DNA of 64,000 nt from Streptosporangium album (lineage in GTDB: Bacteria; Actinomycetota; Actinomycetes; Streptosporangiales; Streptosporangiaceae), in the NCBI RefSeq assembly GCF_014203795.1, contig NZ_JACHJU010000003.1, positions 186,001-250,000 of the forward strand, in the 5' to 3' direction. Shown in pieces: positions 16,463-26,245 of this stretch (position 1 is the stretch's first letter; each line of letters begins with the position of its first letter). The notes under the pieces are model-generated. The model had not been told where the DNA came from and did not search any database. It worked only from the letters and a program-made list of their open reading frames with translations. The translations under genes and the position numbers were made by a program.

Positions 16463-16581
16463 CGCCGAACCCCTTAAGTCAGATTTGTCTCAGCTTAGCC
16501 CCATGAGCTGGACTTTCTGCCGGACAATCCTCGACCATCGGCGACCAAACGTCCACATGGACCATTTTCGGAGGACACAGA

Positions 16582-18186
16582 ATGGCGATCCGTTCACGGC
16601 GCCCCGGAGCGAAGGCAGCTCTGCTGCCGGTGCTGCTCACCGGCGCCCTCGCCCTTGCCGCCTGCTCCAGCGGCGGTTCGTCCACCTCGTCCCAGGGCGG
16701 TGGCACCGCCGCCAAGACCCTTGTGATCGACACCTCCTTCGATCTCAAGACGGCCGACCCCGGGCGCACCTACGAGCCGACCGGCCTGATCATCGGCAAG
16801 GCGGCCTACGAGACCCTGCTGACGTTCGAGGGTTCCGACGTCACCAAGCCGGTGCCGGACCTCGCCGAGTCGTTCGAGCTGTCCGGTGACGGCAAGGTGC
16901 TGACGCTCAAGCTCCGCAAGGGCGCCACGTTCGCCGACGGCTCGCCGGTCACCGCCGACGACGTCGTCTTCTCGCTGGAGCGCGTGCGCGACATGAAGGG
17001 CACGCCGTCGTTCCTGCTCGACGGGGTGGAGGTGGCCAAGTCCGGCTCGGACACGATCACGCTGACGTCGAAGAACGCCAACCCGGCGCTGCCGTACATC
17101 CTGCCCAACCCCGCGCTGGGCATCCTCAACTCCAAGGTGGCCAAGGAGCACGGCGCCACCGCCGACACCGGCGACAAGGCCGAGCAGTACCTCAACTCCG
17201 CCTCGGCGGGCTCGGGTCCGTACACGATCGAGTCGTTCAACGTCAGCAGCCAGGTCGTGCTCAAGGCCAACGCCAAGTACTGGGGCGCGGCCAAGCCGGT
17301 CTACGACAAGGTCGTGATCCGCAACGTCGAGGCCGCCACGCAGAAGCTCAACATCTCGCGTGGCGACAGCCAGGTCGCGCTGAACCTCTCCGGCGACCAG
17401 GTCGCCGGGATCACGGGCAACCTGCAGGTCAAGAAGACGCCGTCGGCCAACGTGATCTTCCTGCTGGCCAACCAGGACTCCTCGGTCAGCAAGGTCACCT
17501 CCAACCCGAAGTTCGCCGAGGCCGTACGTAAGGGCGTCGACTACGCGGGACTGCTGGAGCTGGCCGGCGAGGGCTCGGTGCAGGCGCCCGGGATCATCCC
17601 CTCGATGCTCCTGGGCGCGCTCCCGCCGGAGCAGGCGGTCAAGCGTGACGTCGAGGGCGCGAAGGCGGCGCTCAAGGAGAGCGGCGTGACCGACCCGACG
17701 GTCAAGCTGGAGTACCCCAGCGAGCTGACCGTCAACGGCCTGTCCTTCCAGCCGCTCGCCGAGCGGGTCCAGGCCAACCTCAAGGAGGTCGGAATCACGG
17801 TGGAGCTCGCTCCCGCGCCGGTCACCACGGCCCTGGACAACTACCGCAACGGCAAGGAGGAGCTGGGCCTGTGGTACTGGGGCCCCGACTACCCCGACCC
17901 CAGCGACTACCTGTCGTTCCTGCCGGGCAAGCTCGTGGGCCTGCGGGCCGGGTGGAAGGCCGGGGCCGACAAGGCGCTGGAGGCGGCCGGCGACAAGACT
18001 GCCGCCACGATCGGCGACGACGCGCGCAAGCAGGCCTACATCGATCTCCAGACGGGATTGAACGCCTCGGGCCCGTTCGTCCCGCTCATCCAGCCCAGCC
18101 AGAACATCGTGACGGCCGCGTCCGTCACCGGTCTGGAGTATCACCCGGTGTGGACCATCGACGTCGCCGGCCTCGGCGCCAAGTAG
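16582..18186 (+). CDS. Peptide/oligopeptide ABC transporter substrate-binding lipoprotein (SBP family 5)
   Basis: The 534-residue product is a family-5 extracellular binding protein. It begins with a lipoprotein signal peptide (basic RSRRPGAK, a hydrophobic stretch, lipobox LAAC at residues 25-28), then a Gly/Ser linker. The body has the family marks GRTYEPTGLIIGKAAYETLL, GKVLTLKLRKGATFADGSPV and WYWGPDYPDPSDYLSFL. It captures peptides outside the cell and delivers them to the permeases encoded just downstream. The ATG at 16582 follows CGGAGG. It is the first gene of a six-gene run in which the later genes overlap by 4 bases. Confidence 0.93.
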   Translation: MAIRSRRPGAKAALLPVLLTGALALAACSSGGSSTSSQGGGTAAKTLVIDTSFDLKTADPGRTYEPTGLIIGKAAYETLLTFEGSDVTKPVPDLAESFELSGDGKVLTLKLRKGATFADGSPVTADDVVFSLERVRDMKGTPSFLLDGVEVAKSGSDTITLTSKNANPALPYILPNPALGILNSKVAKEHGATADTGDKAEQYLNSASAGSGPYTIESFNVSSQVVLKANAKYWGAAKPVYDKVVIRNVEAATQKLNISRGDSQVALNLSGDQVAGITGNLQVKKTPSANVIFLLANQDSSVSKVTSNPKFAEAVRKGVDYAGLLELAGEGSVQAPGIIPSMLLGALPPEQAVKRDVEGAKAALKESGVTDPTVKLEYPSELTVNGLSFQPLAERVQANLKEVGITVELAPAPVTTALDNYRNGKEELGLWYWGPDYPDPSDYLSFLPGKLVGLRAGWKAGADKALEAAGDKTAATIGDDARKQAYIDLQTGLNASGPFVPLIQPSQNIVTAASVTGLEYHPVWTIDVAGLGAK

Positions 18187-18195
18187 GGACCACCC

Positions 18196-19314
18196 GTGCC
18201 GAGTAAGAACCCGCAGGTTCCGGGCGACACCCCGCCGGTTCCGGGCGCCGACCCCGGAGCGGTCAGGAACCGGCCGGGCCGCTCCGGCGGCCGGAGTCCG
18301 CTGGTCCGCTTCCTGACCCGCAGGGTGCTCACGGCACTCCTGCTGGCCGTGGGCATCACCCTGGTGACCTTCGTCCTGACCAACCTGGTCCCCGGCGACC
18401 CCGTCTCGGCCAACCTCGGCCAGCGGGCGCTCGGCGACCCGGCGATCGTCGCGCAGTGGCGGTCCGAGCACGGCCTGGACAAGCCGCTGCCCCAGCAGTA
18501 TCTTCTGCACCTCCAGGGGGTGATCCAGGGCGACCTCGGCACGAGCCAGCAGAGCCACCGCCCGGTCCTCGACGACCTGGCCGAATCCGTGCCCGCCACA
18601 CTCGAACTGGCCGGCGCCGCGATCCTGATCTCCCTTGTGGCGGGCGTGGCGTTCGGCGTGGTGGCGGCGCTCCGCCGTGACCGGCTGTCGGACCACCTGC
18701 TCCGGATCCTCAGCCTGATCGGTATCTCGGTGCCGACGTTCTGGCTGGCGCTGATGGCGTTCTACGTCTTCTTCTACCGGTTGCAGGTCACTCCGGGCAG
18801 CGGTCGCATCGACCCGGGCATGAGCCCGCCCCCGCAGGTCACCGGGCTGTACACGGTCGACTCCGCGCTGGCGGGGCAGTGGGACGTGTTCTCCTCGGCG
18901 GTCGGCCACCTGATCACCCCCGCGCTGGTACTGGCCCTCTACACGATCGGCCTGCTCACCCGGTTCACCCGGTCGGCGGTGCTGGAGGTGCTGGGCCAGG
19001 ACTACGTGCGCGCCGCGCGGGCGAAGGGCCTGCCCTCCCGGGTGATCCTGTTCCGCTACGTGCTGCGGTCGGCCCTGGTGCCGATCATCACGGTCGCGGG
19101 CCTGGCCTTCGGCAGCCTGCTGTCCGGCACGGTGCTCGTCGAGGCGATCTTCGCCTGGCCGGGCGTCGGGCAGTACGCCTACAAGAGCGCGACCACCCTC
19201 GACCTGCCCGCCGTGATGGGCGTCGGTCTGGTGGTCGGCGGCGTCTACCTCGTCATCAACCTGATCGTCGACGTGCTGTACGGCGTCATCGACCCCAGAG
19301 TGAGACTCCAGTGA
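18196..19314 (+). CDS. Peptide ABC transporter permease (DppB type)
   Basis: The 372-residue inner-membrane protein has a cytoplasmic Pro/Gly-rich N-terminal tail of ~35 residues, then the DppB-type first membrane helix (FLTRRVLTALLLAVGITLVT), an external loop with LGDPAIVAQWRSEHGLDKPL, and five more helices. The EAA coupling loop is seen as YVRAARAKGLPSRVILFRYV. It forms half of the transmembrane channel with the next gene product. The start is GTG 18196, ten bases after the binding-protein stop; without the tail, a shorter start is possible. The stop overlaps the next start (GTGA). Confidence 0.92.
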   Translation: MPSKNPQVPGDTPPVPGADPGAVRNRPGRSGGRSPLVRFLTRRVLTALLLAVGITLVTFVLTNLVPGDPVSANLGQRALGDPAIVAQWRSEHGLDKPLPQQYLLHLQGVIQGDLGTSQQSHRPVLDDLAESVPATLELAGAAILISLVAGVAFGVVAALRRDRLSDHLLRILSLIGISVPTFWLALMAFYVFFYRLQVTPGSGRIDPGMSPPPQVTGLYTVDSALAGQWDVFSSAVGHLITPALVLALYTIGLLTRFTRSAVLEVLGQDYVRAARAKGLPSRVILFRYVLRSALVPIITVAGLAFGSLLSGTVLVEAIFAWPGVGQYAYKSATTLDLPAVMGVGLVVGGVYLVINLIVDVLYGVIDPRVRLQ

Positions 19315-20150
19315 AACTCCCCCACGCCTGGCGGCAGCCGCTGGCGATCGTCGGCGGGGTGGTCGCGCTCGCCTGGATCGTGATCGCGCTGGCCGCCCCG
19401 CTACTGGCGCCGCACGACCCGCTCGCCCAGGACCTGCCCCGGCTGGCCTCGCCCGGACCGGGTCACTGGTTCGGCACCGACCAGCTCGGCCGCGACATCC
19501 TGAGCAGGGTGATGTACGGCGCGCGGCTGTCGATCCCGCTGACGCTGCTGCTGGTGGTGCTCTCGGTGCTGATCGGCGGCCTGCTCGGCGCCTGCGCCGG
19601 ATATTTCGGTAAATGGGTTGATGAGACGATCATGCGGTTCGCCGACCTCGTCTTCGCCTTCCCCACCGTCATCCTGGCCATGGTCGTCGCCGCCGCGCTC
19701 GGCGCGAGCCTCACCAACGCCGTGCTCGCCGTACTCGTCGTCGCCTGGCCCGCCTACGCCCGCGTCACCCGCGGTCTGGTGCTGGGCGTGCGCGAGCGCG
19801 AGTTCGTGGTGAGCGGGCGGCTGCTCGGCTTCTCCGCCTGGCGCTCGCTCCGGGTGGACGTGCTGCCGAACGTCACCGGGCCGATCCTGGTGCTCGCGAC
19901 CCTCGACATCGGCACCGCGCTGCTGCTGCTGTCGGGCCTGTCCTTCCTCGGGCTCGGCGCGAAACCACCGTCCCCCGAGTGGGGCGCGATGGTCGCCTCG
20001 GGGGTGGAGGTCTTCGACAGCTGGTGGGTGGCGACCTTCCCCGGCCTGGCCATCCTGACCGTCGTCCTGGCCTTCAACTTCCTCGGCGACACGCTGCGCG
20101 ACGCCCTCGACCCACGCACGGCCCGTGCCATCAAGGAGCGTGCGCTGTGA
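19311..20150 (+). CDS. Peptide ABC transporter permease (DppC type)
   Basis: The 279-residue second permease begins VKLPHAWRQPLAIVGG and has the DppC hallmarks: LAPHDPLAQDLPRLASPGPG, HWFGTDQLGRDILSRVMYGA and an EAA-loop equivalent around VSGRLLGFSAWRSLRVDVLP. About six membrane helices are evident. It pairs with the upstream DppB-type protein. The GTG start at 19311 overlaps the previous stop by four bases, and its own stop overlaps the next start in the same way, so the operon is tightly coupled. Confidence 0.93.
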   Translation: MKLPHAWRQPLAIVGGVVALAWIVIALAAPLLAPHDPLAQDLPRLASPGPGHWFGTDQLGRDILSRVMYGARLSIPLTLLLVVLSVLIGGLLGACAGYFGKWVDETIMRFADLVFAFPTVILAMVVAAALGASLTNAVLAVLVVAWPAYARVTRGLVLGVREREFVVSGRLLGFSAWRSLRVDVLPNVTGPILVLATLDIGTALLLLSGLSFLGLGAKPPSPEWGAMVASGVEVFDSWWVATFPGLAILTVVLAFNFLGDTLRDALDPRTARAIKERAL

Positions 20151-20917
20151 CCCTCACCATCTCCGACCTGAAGGTCGCCATCGGCGGCAAGGAGATCCTG
20201 CGCGGCGTCGACCTCGACCTCCAGGCCGGCCGCGTGCACGGCCTGGCCGGCGAGAGCGGCTCGGGCAAGACGATGACCGGCCTGGCCGTACTCGGGCTGC
20301 TCCCGCACGGCGCCCGCGTCAGCGGCCGGATCGGCCTGGGAGAGCGCGACCTGCTCACCCTGCCGCCCAAGGAGCTCAACGCGGTGCGCGGCGGCGAGGT
20401 CGCCATGGTCTTCCAGGACCCGGCGACCAGCCTGCACCCGATGCTCTCGGTCGGCCGCCAGCTCACCGAGCACATGCGCCACCACCTCGGCCTGGACCGG
20501 AAGCAGGCGCGGGCCAGAGCCCTCGAACTGCTGGGCCAGGTCCGCATCCCCGGCCCGGAGGCGGCGATCGACCGCTACCCGCACCAGTTCTCCGGGGGGA
20601 TGCGCCAGCGCATCGCGATCGCGATCGCGCTGGCCTGCTCGCCGAAGGTGCTCATCGCCGACGAGCCCACGACCGCACTGGACGTGACCGTCCAGGCCGG
20701 GGTGCTGCGGCTGCTGCGCGGCCTCTGCGACGACCTGGGTCTGGCCGTGCTGCTCGTCACCCACGACCTCGGCGTGATGTCGGCGGTCGCCGACGAGGTG
20801 AGCGTGATGCGGGAGGGCCTCGTCGTGGAGACGGGGCCGCGTGGCCAGGTGCTGCGCGAGCCGCGCCATCCCTACACCCGCACCCTGCTGGAGTCGTTGC
20901 CCGGGGAGACCGCATGA
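20147..20917 (+). CDS. Peptide ABC transporter ATPase (DppD type)
   Basis: The 256-residue nucleotide-binding subunit shows Walker A GESGSGKT, a Q-loop ([12 protein letters not shown]), the ABC signature FSGGMRQR, Walker [12 protein letters not shown] and the H-loop VTHDLGVM. It hydrolyses ATP to drive peptide import together with the next ATPase. It lacks the usual C-terminal oligopeptide-transporter extension of DppD (about 60-70 residues), ending shortly after [15 protein letters not shown]. That extension is retained in the partner. Start GTG 20147 overlaps the preceding stop. Confidence 0.93.
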   Translation: MTLTISDLKVAIGGKEILRGVDLDLQAGRVHGLAGESGSGKTMTGLAVLGLLPHGARVSGRIGLGERDLLTLPPKELNAVRGGEVAMVFQDPATSLHPMLSVGRQLTEHMRHHLGLDRKQARARALELLGQVRIPGPEAAIDRYPHQFSGGMRQRIAIAIALACSPKVLIADEPTTALDVTVQAGVLRLLRGLCDDLGLAVLLVTHDLGVMSAVADEVSVMREGLVVETGPRGQVLREPRHPYTRTLLESLPGETA

Positions 20918-21828
20918 CACTGCTGACCGTGGACGACCTCGTCGTCGAGCACCGCACCCCCGGCCGCCCCCTGGTGCGCGCCGTGGCCGGAGCCAGCCTG
21001 ACCGTCGCGGCGGGCGAGGTCGTCGGCCTCGTCGGCGAGTCCGGGTGCGGAAAGTCGACGCTGGCCCGCGCGGTGTGCGGGCTCAACCCGGCCGCGGCCG
21101 GGACGATCACCTTCGACGGGCACCCGGTGACCCCGCTGGGCCTGCGCCGCAGGGCCCGGTCGCTGGCCGGGATCCAGATGGTCTTCCAGGATCCCTATGC
21201 CTCGCTCAACCCCCGGCGCCGGGTGGGCTCGCAGATCGCCGACGGGTTGCGTACGGCGGGCGACACCACGACCACCCCCGCCGACCTGCTGGAGCGGGTC
21301 GGGCTGCCCCGCGACTTCGCCGGCCGTCACCCGCACGAGTTCTCCGGCGGCCAGCGGCAGCGGATCGCGATCGCCAGGGCGCTCGCCGCCCGGCCGACCC
21401 TGCTGATCGGCGACGAGCCCATCTCCGCGCTCGACGCGTCCGCCCAGGCTCAGGTGGCCAGGCTGATGCGGGACCTCGCGGTCTCCTCGGGTGCCGGGCT
21501 GCTGTTCATCAGCCACGACCTGTCGGTGGTGCGGCTGATCGCCGACCGGATCGCGGTGATGTATCTCGGGAAGATCGTGGAGGTGGGCCGTACCGACGAG
21601 GTGTGGGCCGATCCCCGCCATCCGTACACCCGGGCGCTGCTGGGCGCGATCCCGGCCCCCGACGGTGCCGGGGTGCTGCCCGCGGAACTACCCGGGGACG
21701 TGCCCGATCCGGCCGACCCGCCGGCCGGCTGCCGGTTCCATCCGCGCTGCCCGGTGGCGATGGACGTCTGCCGGGAGCGCGAGCCCGCCTTCGGTCCCGT
21801 CGCGTGCTGGCTGCACGAGCCTGCATGA
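20914..21828 (+). CDS. Peptide ABC transporter ATPase (DppF type)
   Basis: The 304-residue partner ATPase has Walker A GESGCGKS, Q-loop VFQDPYASLNPR, signature FSGGQRQR, Walker B LIGDEPISALD and H-loop ISHDLSVV. Unlike its neighbour it keeps the oligo_HPY C-terminal domain with the cysteine pattern CRFHPRCPVAMDVC, which in this family can hold an iron-sulphur cluster or zinc. ATG 20914 overlaps the previous TGA (ATGA), and its stop overlaps the M24-like gene. Substrate is inferred to be short peptides from family membership only. Confidence 0.93.
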   Translation: MTLLTVDDLVVEHRTPGRPLVRAVAGASLTVAAGEVVGLVGESGCGKSTLARAVCGLNPAAAGTITFDGHPVTPLGLRRRARSLAGIQMVFQDPYASLNPRRRVGSQIADGLRTAGDTTTTPADLLERVGLPRDFAGRHPHEFSGGQRQRIAIARALAARPTLLIGDEPISALDASAQAQVARLMRDLAVSSGAGLLFISHDLSVVRLIADRIAVMYLGKIVEVGRTDEVWADPRHPYTRALLGAIPAPDGAGVLPAELPGDVPDPADPPAGCRFHPRCPVAMDVCREREPAFGPVACWLHEPA

Positions 21829-22799
21829 TCGACGAGGTTCGGCGCAGGATGGCCGAGGAGGGGATCGAGGCCCTGGTGCTGCGCCCCTCCCCCGACTTCC
21901 GCTACCTGGGCGGCCGGGGAGACGGATATCTCGTGGTGACCCCCGACCGGCCGCCCACCGCGGCGAGCGGTCCGCTGGAGGCGGCGGCGCTCATCCCCGC
22001 GGCCGCCCGCCGCGTCGGGGTGGACCCCGAGATGCGGGCCGTGGAGCTGTTCTCGCTGCGGGTGGAGGCCGAACTGGTGCTCGCCTCGGCCGTGCTCGCC
22101 CCGCTCCGGCTGAGCAAGGGGCCCGCGGAGGTCGCGGCGGCGGGACGGGCGGCCTCGGCGGCGGACGCGGTCCTGCTCCTGGCCCGTGAGCTGGCGTGGT
22201 TCGGCGCCACCGAGCGCGCGATGGCCCGCCGGCTGCGGGCCATGATGGCCGAGACGGGGTGCGAGGAGGTGCTGTCGGTGCTCGTGGCGGCCGGCGAGCA
22301 CAGTGCCGTCGTCCGGCACCCGCCGGGCGACCGTGTGATCAATCCGGGCGACGCGCTCCTGGTCGCGGTGTGCGGGAGGTGGGACGGCTACTGCGCCGAG
22401 GTCGCCCGTGTCTTCGCGGTGGCCGAGCCGCCCGAGGACTTCGAGGCGATGTACTCGGTCGTCCTGGCCGCGCAGCGCGCCGCCCTCGACCTGCTGCGGC
22501 CCGGTGTGGCGGCGGCCGAGGCCGGGCGGGCGGCGCGGGAGGTGATCGAGGGGAGCGGTTACGGCCACTACGCCGCGGAGCGGCCGGGACGGGGCGTCGG
22601 GCTGGGCCACGACGAGGGCCCGTGGCTCGTCCCCGGCGACACGACCGTGCTCGCTCCCGGCATGACGGTGTGCGTCGAACCGGCGATCTACCTGCCGGAA
22701 CTGTTCGGCGCGCGGGTGGCCGACGTCGTGGTGTGCACCCCTGCGGGGGCGGAGCGGCTCAGCGCGAGCTCGCAGGCCCTGCACGTCATCGACCACTGA
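21825..22799 (+). CDS. M24 (creatinase/aminopeptidase P-like) fold protein lacking most metal ligands
   Basis: The 324-residue protein follows the M24 'pita-bread' pattern and is the last gene of the peptide ABC operon (ATGA overlap), where a cytoplasmic aminopeptidase would make sense. However, of the five expected metal ligands only two are visible: His 262 (GVGLGHDEGP) and Glu 285 (CVEPAIY). The first Asp is Ala 181 (LLVAVCGRWDGY), the second is Glu 192 (YCAEVARVF), and the final Glu is Ala 299 (GARVADVV). It may be a non-metal hydrolase, like creatinase, or a binding protein rather than a peptidase. The N-terminal domain is short (about 100 residues). Confidence 0.85.
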   Translation: MIDEVRRRMAEEGIEALVLRPSPDFRYLGGRGDGYLVVTPDRPPTAASGPLEAAALIPAAARRVGVDPEMRAVELFSLRVEAELVLASAVLAPLRLSKGPAEVAAAGRAASAADAVLLLARELAWFGATERAMARRLRAMMAETGCEEVLSVLVAAGEHSAVVRHPPGDRVINPGDALLVAVCGRWDGYCAEVARVFAVAEPPEDFEAMYSVVLAAQRAALDLLRPGVAAAEAGRAAREVIEGSGYGHYAAERPGRGVGLGHDEGPWLVPGDTTVLAPGMTVCVEPAIYLPELFGARVADVVVCTPAGAERLSASSQALHVIDH

Positions 22800-23057
22800 G
22801 CAACGTCACCAACGCCGTGATCCCAGCGTCCACCCCGACCACTGCGGCCGTCGGGTGACGCGTCCCGATCGGCGTGACGGGCAGGTTCGAGCTACGTGAC
22901 GGGCTGATGACCTCTCGTTCACTTTGACCGAAAGCGAGCGGATTTGAAAGGGTCCGATTAAATCGGAGACACATTCCGTACGATTAGTGTCTTTTGTTGA
23001 TCGGATATGGGACAGGTCGACATGTTCGAGCCCATCGGCGTCAGCGCCGGAGAGCGG
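22800..23057. other. Convergent gap with a small palindrome
   Basis: The 258-base gap separates the 3' ends of the peptide operon and the AfsR-type gene. No coding sequence is convincing. TCCGATT-A-AATCGGA (22953-22967) is a perfect 7+1+7 palindrome inside an unusually AT-rich stretch (22910-23010). It could be a regulator site for an unseen small transcript or a weak terminator; no T-run follows. Confidence 0.45.
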
Positions 23058-26036
23058 TCACTCCACGGTGTTCCCGTCGAGGATGAGCCCGAGCGGTGAT
23101 CCCATCGCCTCCAGACCCCGCCACCCGTCGCCGGAAAGGGCCTGAGGATCGGCGCTCCCGGCCAGGACGGCGCCTCCCCGCAGCTCGCGGCGGAGAGTGA
23201 GGGCGTGGTGGAGGTAGTTCTGCGCCAGGTGGGTGCGGCCCGCCGACCGGTGCAGCTCGCCGAGTGTCTGGACGGTGGCCGCCTCGCCGCTCCGGTCGCC
23301 GAGCCGCTGAAAGATCAGCAGAGACCGCTCCAGCTGGTCGGAGGCGTGCGACTGGTCACCCCGGACCACCTGGAGCCCGCCCAGCCCCTGCATGGCGTAG
23401 GCCCCGCAGTGGAGGTCGCCGAGGCTTTCGAAGATGTCCAGCGCGTGTCCCTGGAAACGCATCGCCTGATCGGGGTCCGCCACCAGGTCGTGCAGTCGCC
23501 CGAACTGCATGGACACGCAGCCTTCCCGGTGGGAGTCACCGAGTTCCCTGGCCAGTCGCAGCGCCTCGCCCAGCCACTTCGAGGCCTGCTGCACGTTGCC
23601 CGAGGCCAGGCAGACCCGCCCGATGGCCTGCCGCGCGTAGGCCTCACCGCTCTGGTCACCCATGGCGAGGAACATGGCCAGCGCCTGCCGGAAGTACGAG
23701 AGCGCCCTGAGATGCTCACCGCAGAACTGGTTGACCGCCCCCAGCCCGCAGATCGAGGTCGCCTCCCCCCGTACGTCTCCCAGCTCATGGAAGATCGTGA
23801 GGGATCGCCGGAACATCTCCCTCGCCTCGGCGTAGCGGTCCTGGTAAAGACCCACCTGGGCCAGTCCCCGGAGCATGGCCGCCTCACCGTGACGGTCCTC
23901 CGCCAGGCGCGCGGCGCCCAGGGCGACCCGGTGGGTGGAACGCCACTCGTCGAAGTGACAGCGCAGGTCGAAGTAGGGGACCAGCGCCGCGGCGAGCCCC
24001 CACGCCGATTCGGCGAGCCCGGCGTCGGCGGCCAGCCGCACCGCTCCCACCAGCGCGTCGTGTTCGGCGTCGAACCACGACAGCGGGTCGGCGGTCAGGC
24101 GCCCGAGGGTGTCCTCGGTCAGGTTCCAGCGGGTGGCTTTGACCGACGTCAGGCTGAAGAGCGTGGTCGGCAGCCGCGCCGTGGCGCTCTCGGCGGTGGC
24201 CATCCACGCGCCGAGCACCCGGATGAGGGCATGCCGCTCCGGGGCGCCGCCGGCCTTCTCCCTGGCGTTGCAGCGGACCAGGTCGTGCAGCCGGTAGCGT
24301 GGCTGGCCGATCGGGTCGGTCCCGACCAGCTGGAGCAGGTTCACGTCGACCAGGACATCCGTAACGTCGTCGGCCCGCTGCCGGTCCAGCGCCGCGTCGA
24401 CCACCCAGCCGGGCAGGGACTGCGGGCCCAGGAGGCCGAGTGCCCGGAAGGCCCGTGCCGCGTCGTCGGGCAGCAGCCGGTAGCTCCGGTCGAGGCTGAC
24501 CCGCACTTCCAGGTCTCCGGCGCGCAGTTCGCTCAGGCGATTCGACTCGTCCTTCAGCCGCTCCCGCAGCACTCCGAGCGACCAGCTGGGCCGCCCCGCC
24601 AGCCGCGCTCCGGCGATCCTGACGGCCAGCGGCAGGTAGCCACAGGCGCTCAGGATCGCAGAGGCGGCCTCTCTCTCGGCTTCCAGCCGCTCGGAGCCCA
24701 CGATCCTGCCCAGGAACTCCTCGGCCTCCGCGGGCGTCAGGACATCCAGTTCGAGTTGGAGCGCCCCGGGCAGTTCGGTGATCCGCCGACGGCTCGTCAC
24801 GAGCACCGCGCAGCCGCTGCCGGGCAGCAGCGGCCGCACCTGGGCGGCGTCGGCGGCGTCGTCGAGGAAGACGAGCATCGGGCGTTCGGCCAGCAGGGAC
24901 CGGTACAGCGCGGAGCGCTCGTGCACCGTGCACGGCAGGTCTGCCTCACCGATTCCCAGCGCCCGCAATGCCTCGGCCAGCAGCTCGCCCGGGTCGGCCG
25001 GCGTGTGCTCGGTCCCGCCGAGATCCAGGTAGAGCTGTCCACCCGGATAACCGGCCCTTACGGCATGCGCGCAGTGCGCGGCCAGCACCGACTTGCCCAC
25101 GCCCGGCGCCCCCGCCACCACCACGATCGAGGGCGGCCCGTCCGACCGGCGCTCGCCGGGTGACAGCGCCCGCGTGAGAGCGGCGACGGCCTCGGCCCTG
25201 CCGGTGAAGTCCGGCACGTCCGGGGGGAGCTGGTGAGGCGTGGAGGCGGCCGTGCCGCCGGGCGGGACGGGGGACGCGGCCGTCGCGGCGGGCGGGGGCT
25301 CCCCCGCCAGAACGGCCGCGTGCACCCGGCGCAGATCCGCGCCGGGTTCGATCCCGAGCTCGGTGACGAGCTGCCGCCTGACCGTGGTGTAGGTGTGCAG
25401 CGCCTCGGCCTGCCGGCCGCTCCAGTGCAGGGCGAGCATCAGCTGCTGCCAGAGGTCCTCGTGGAAGGGATGCTCCTTCAAGAGCCCGCGCAGCTCGCCG
25501 ATCGCTTCGACATACTGACCTCGGGCCATCCTCAGGGCGATCAGCTCCTCGGCGGCGCCGAGCCGTACCTCCGCCAGCGACTGCAGCCGCCTGTCCCAGA
25601 GCGGGCTTCCCGGCAGCTCTGCCAGCGGGGTGCCGCGCCACAGGGTGAACGCCCGGCTGAGCCGGTCGAACGCCTCCTCCGTACGGCCCGCCGCCCGCGC
25701 CGTGGCGATCAGGTCTTCGAAGAGGAGCATGTCGAGCTGGTCGGGGGACAGCTCGATCACGTAGCCGGGCGGACGGGCCTGGATCCGGGCGCCGGCCGTC
25801 TCCAGCACACCACGGAGCGAACTCACGTAGGTGCGCAGGTTCGCGTGGGCGGACCGGGGCCGGTGCCGGGGCCACAGCACCTCGACGAGGAGGTCCGCGC
25901 CGACCACCCGGTTCGCGTGGAGCAACAGCGATGCCAGCAGGATTCGGGGCTTCGTGCCGGCGATGCGGAGAGGTCGTCCCGAGGTCCGGACGTCCAAGGT
26001 GCCGAGCACGCTGAATGTGGGCTGATCAACCACCAT
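23058..26036 (-). CDS. AfsR/SARP-type transcriptional regulator with NB-ARC and TPR domains
   Basis: The 992-residue protein has the classic AfsR order: an OmpR-like winged helix (residues ~1-95), the bacterial transcriptional activation domain (~100-245), a Pro/Ala linker, an NB-ARC/STAND ATPase with Walker A GAPGVGKS at 309-316 and Walker B LVFLDDAAD near 390, a winged-helix region, and about six TPR motifs from ~680 to 960. Proteins of this type activate secondary-metabolite or developmental promoters, and ATP binding drives oligomerisation. No biosynthetic cluster is adjacent, so the target is unknown; the divergent M23/amidase genes are the nearest candidates. The ATG at 26036 has AGGAG about 11 bases upstream, slightly far; the adjacent GTG could also serve. 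Confidence 0.93.
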   Translation of the reverse strand: MVVDQPTFSVLGTLDVRTSGRPLRIAGTKPRILLASLLLHANRVVGADLLVEVLWPRHRPRSAHANLRTYVSSLRGVLETAGARIQARPPGYVIELSPDQLDMLLFEDLIATARAAGRTEEAFDRLSRAFTLWRGTPLAELPGSPLWDRRLQSLAEVRLGAAEELIALRMARGQYVEAIGELRGLLKEHPFHEDLWQQLMLALHWSGRQAEALHTYTTVRRQLVTELGIEPGADLRRVHAAVLAGEPPPAATAASPVPPGGTAASTPHQLPPDVPDFTGRAEAVAALTRALSPGERRSDGPPSIVVVAGAPGVGKSVLAAHCAHAVRAGYPGGQLYLDLGGTEHTPADPGELLAEALRALGIGEADLPCTVHERSALYRSLLAERPMLVFLDDAADAAQVRPLLPGSGCAVLVTSRRRITELPGALQLELDVLTPAEAEEFLGRIVGSERLEAEREAASAILSACGYLPLAVRIAGARLAGRPSWSLGVLRERLKDESNRLSELRAGDLEVRVSLDRSYRLLPDDAARAFRALGLLGPQSLPGWVVDAALDRQRADDVTDVLVDVNLLQLVGTDPIGQPRYRLHDLVRCNAREKAGGAPERHALIRVLGAWMATAESATARLPTTLFSLTSVKATRWNLTEDTLGRLTADPLSWFDAEHDALVGAVRLAADAGLAESAWGLAAALVPYFDLRCHFDEWRSTHRVALGAARLAEDRHGEAAMLRGLAQVGLYQDRYAEAREMFRRSLTIFHELGDVRGEATSICGLGAVNQFCGEHLRALSYFRQALAMFLAMGDQSGEAYARQAIGRVCLASGNVQQASKWLGEALRLARELGDSHREGCVSMQFGRLHDLVADPDQAMRFQGHALDIFESLGDLHCGAYAMQGLGGLQVVRGDQSHASDQLERSLLIFQRLGDRSGEAATVQTLGELHRSAGRTHLAQNYLHHALTLRRELRGGAVLAGSADPQALSGDGWRGLEAMGSPLGLILDGNTVE

Positions 26037-26245
26037 GACCGCACTTACTCCTCTTATGGAGGCGCTGCAACCATTCGTTGGGTTGTTGTCCTACGAGCCG
26101 GATAGGCCTTTATATCGATTTTGGATGATTTCTGTACGCCTAATCCAGACCCTGGACCCCAGCAAGAGCCTTTCGGAGAGATCCAACAGACAGTGCACGG
26201 TGCCGGTCAGGGCTTCGCCCACCGGACCTGCGGGAAAGGATCCGC

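Noticed and set aside
16594-18909. 771-codon open frame on the minus strand across the peptide-binding protein and permease genes
   Set aside because: It is a shadow of strongly supported plus-strand genes; the translation is Arg/Val/Gly-rich with no family features, typical of antisense frames in high-GC DNA.
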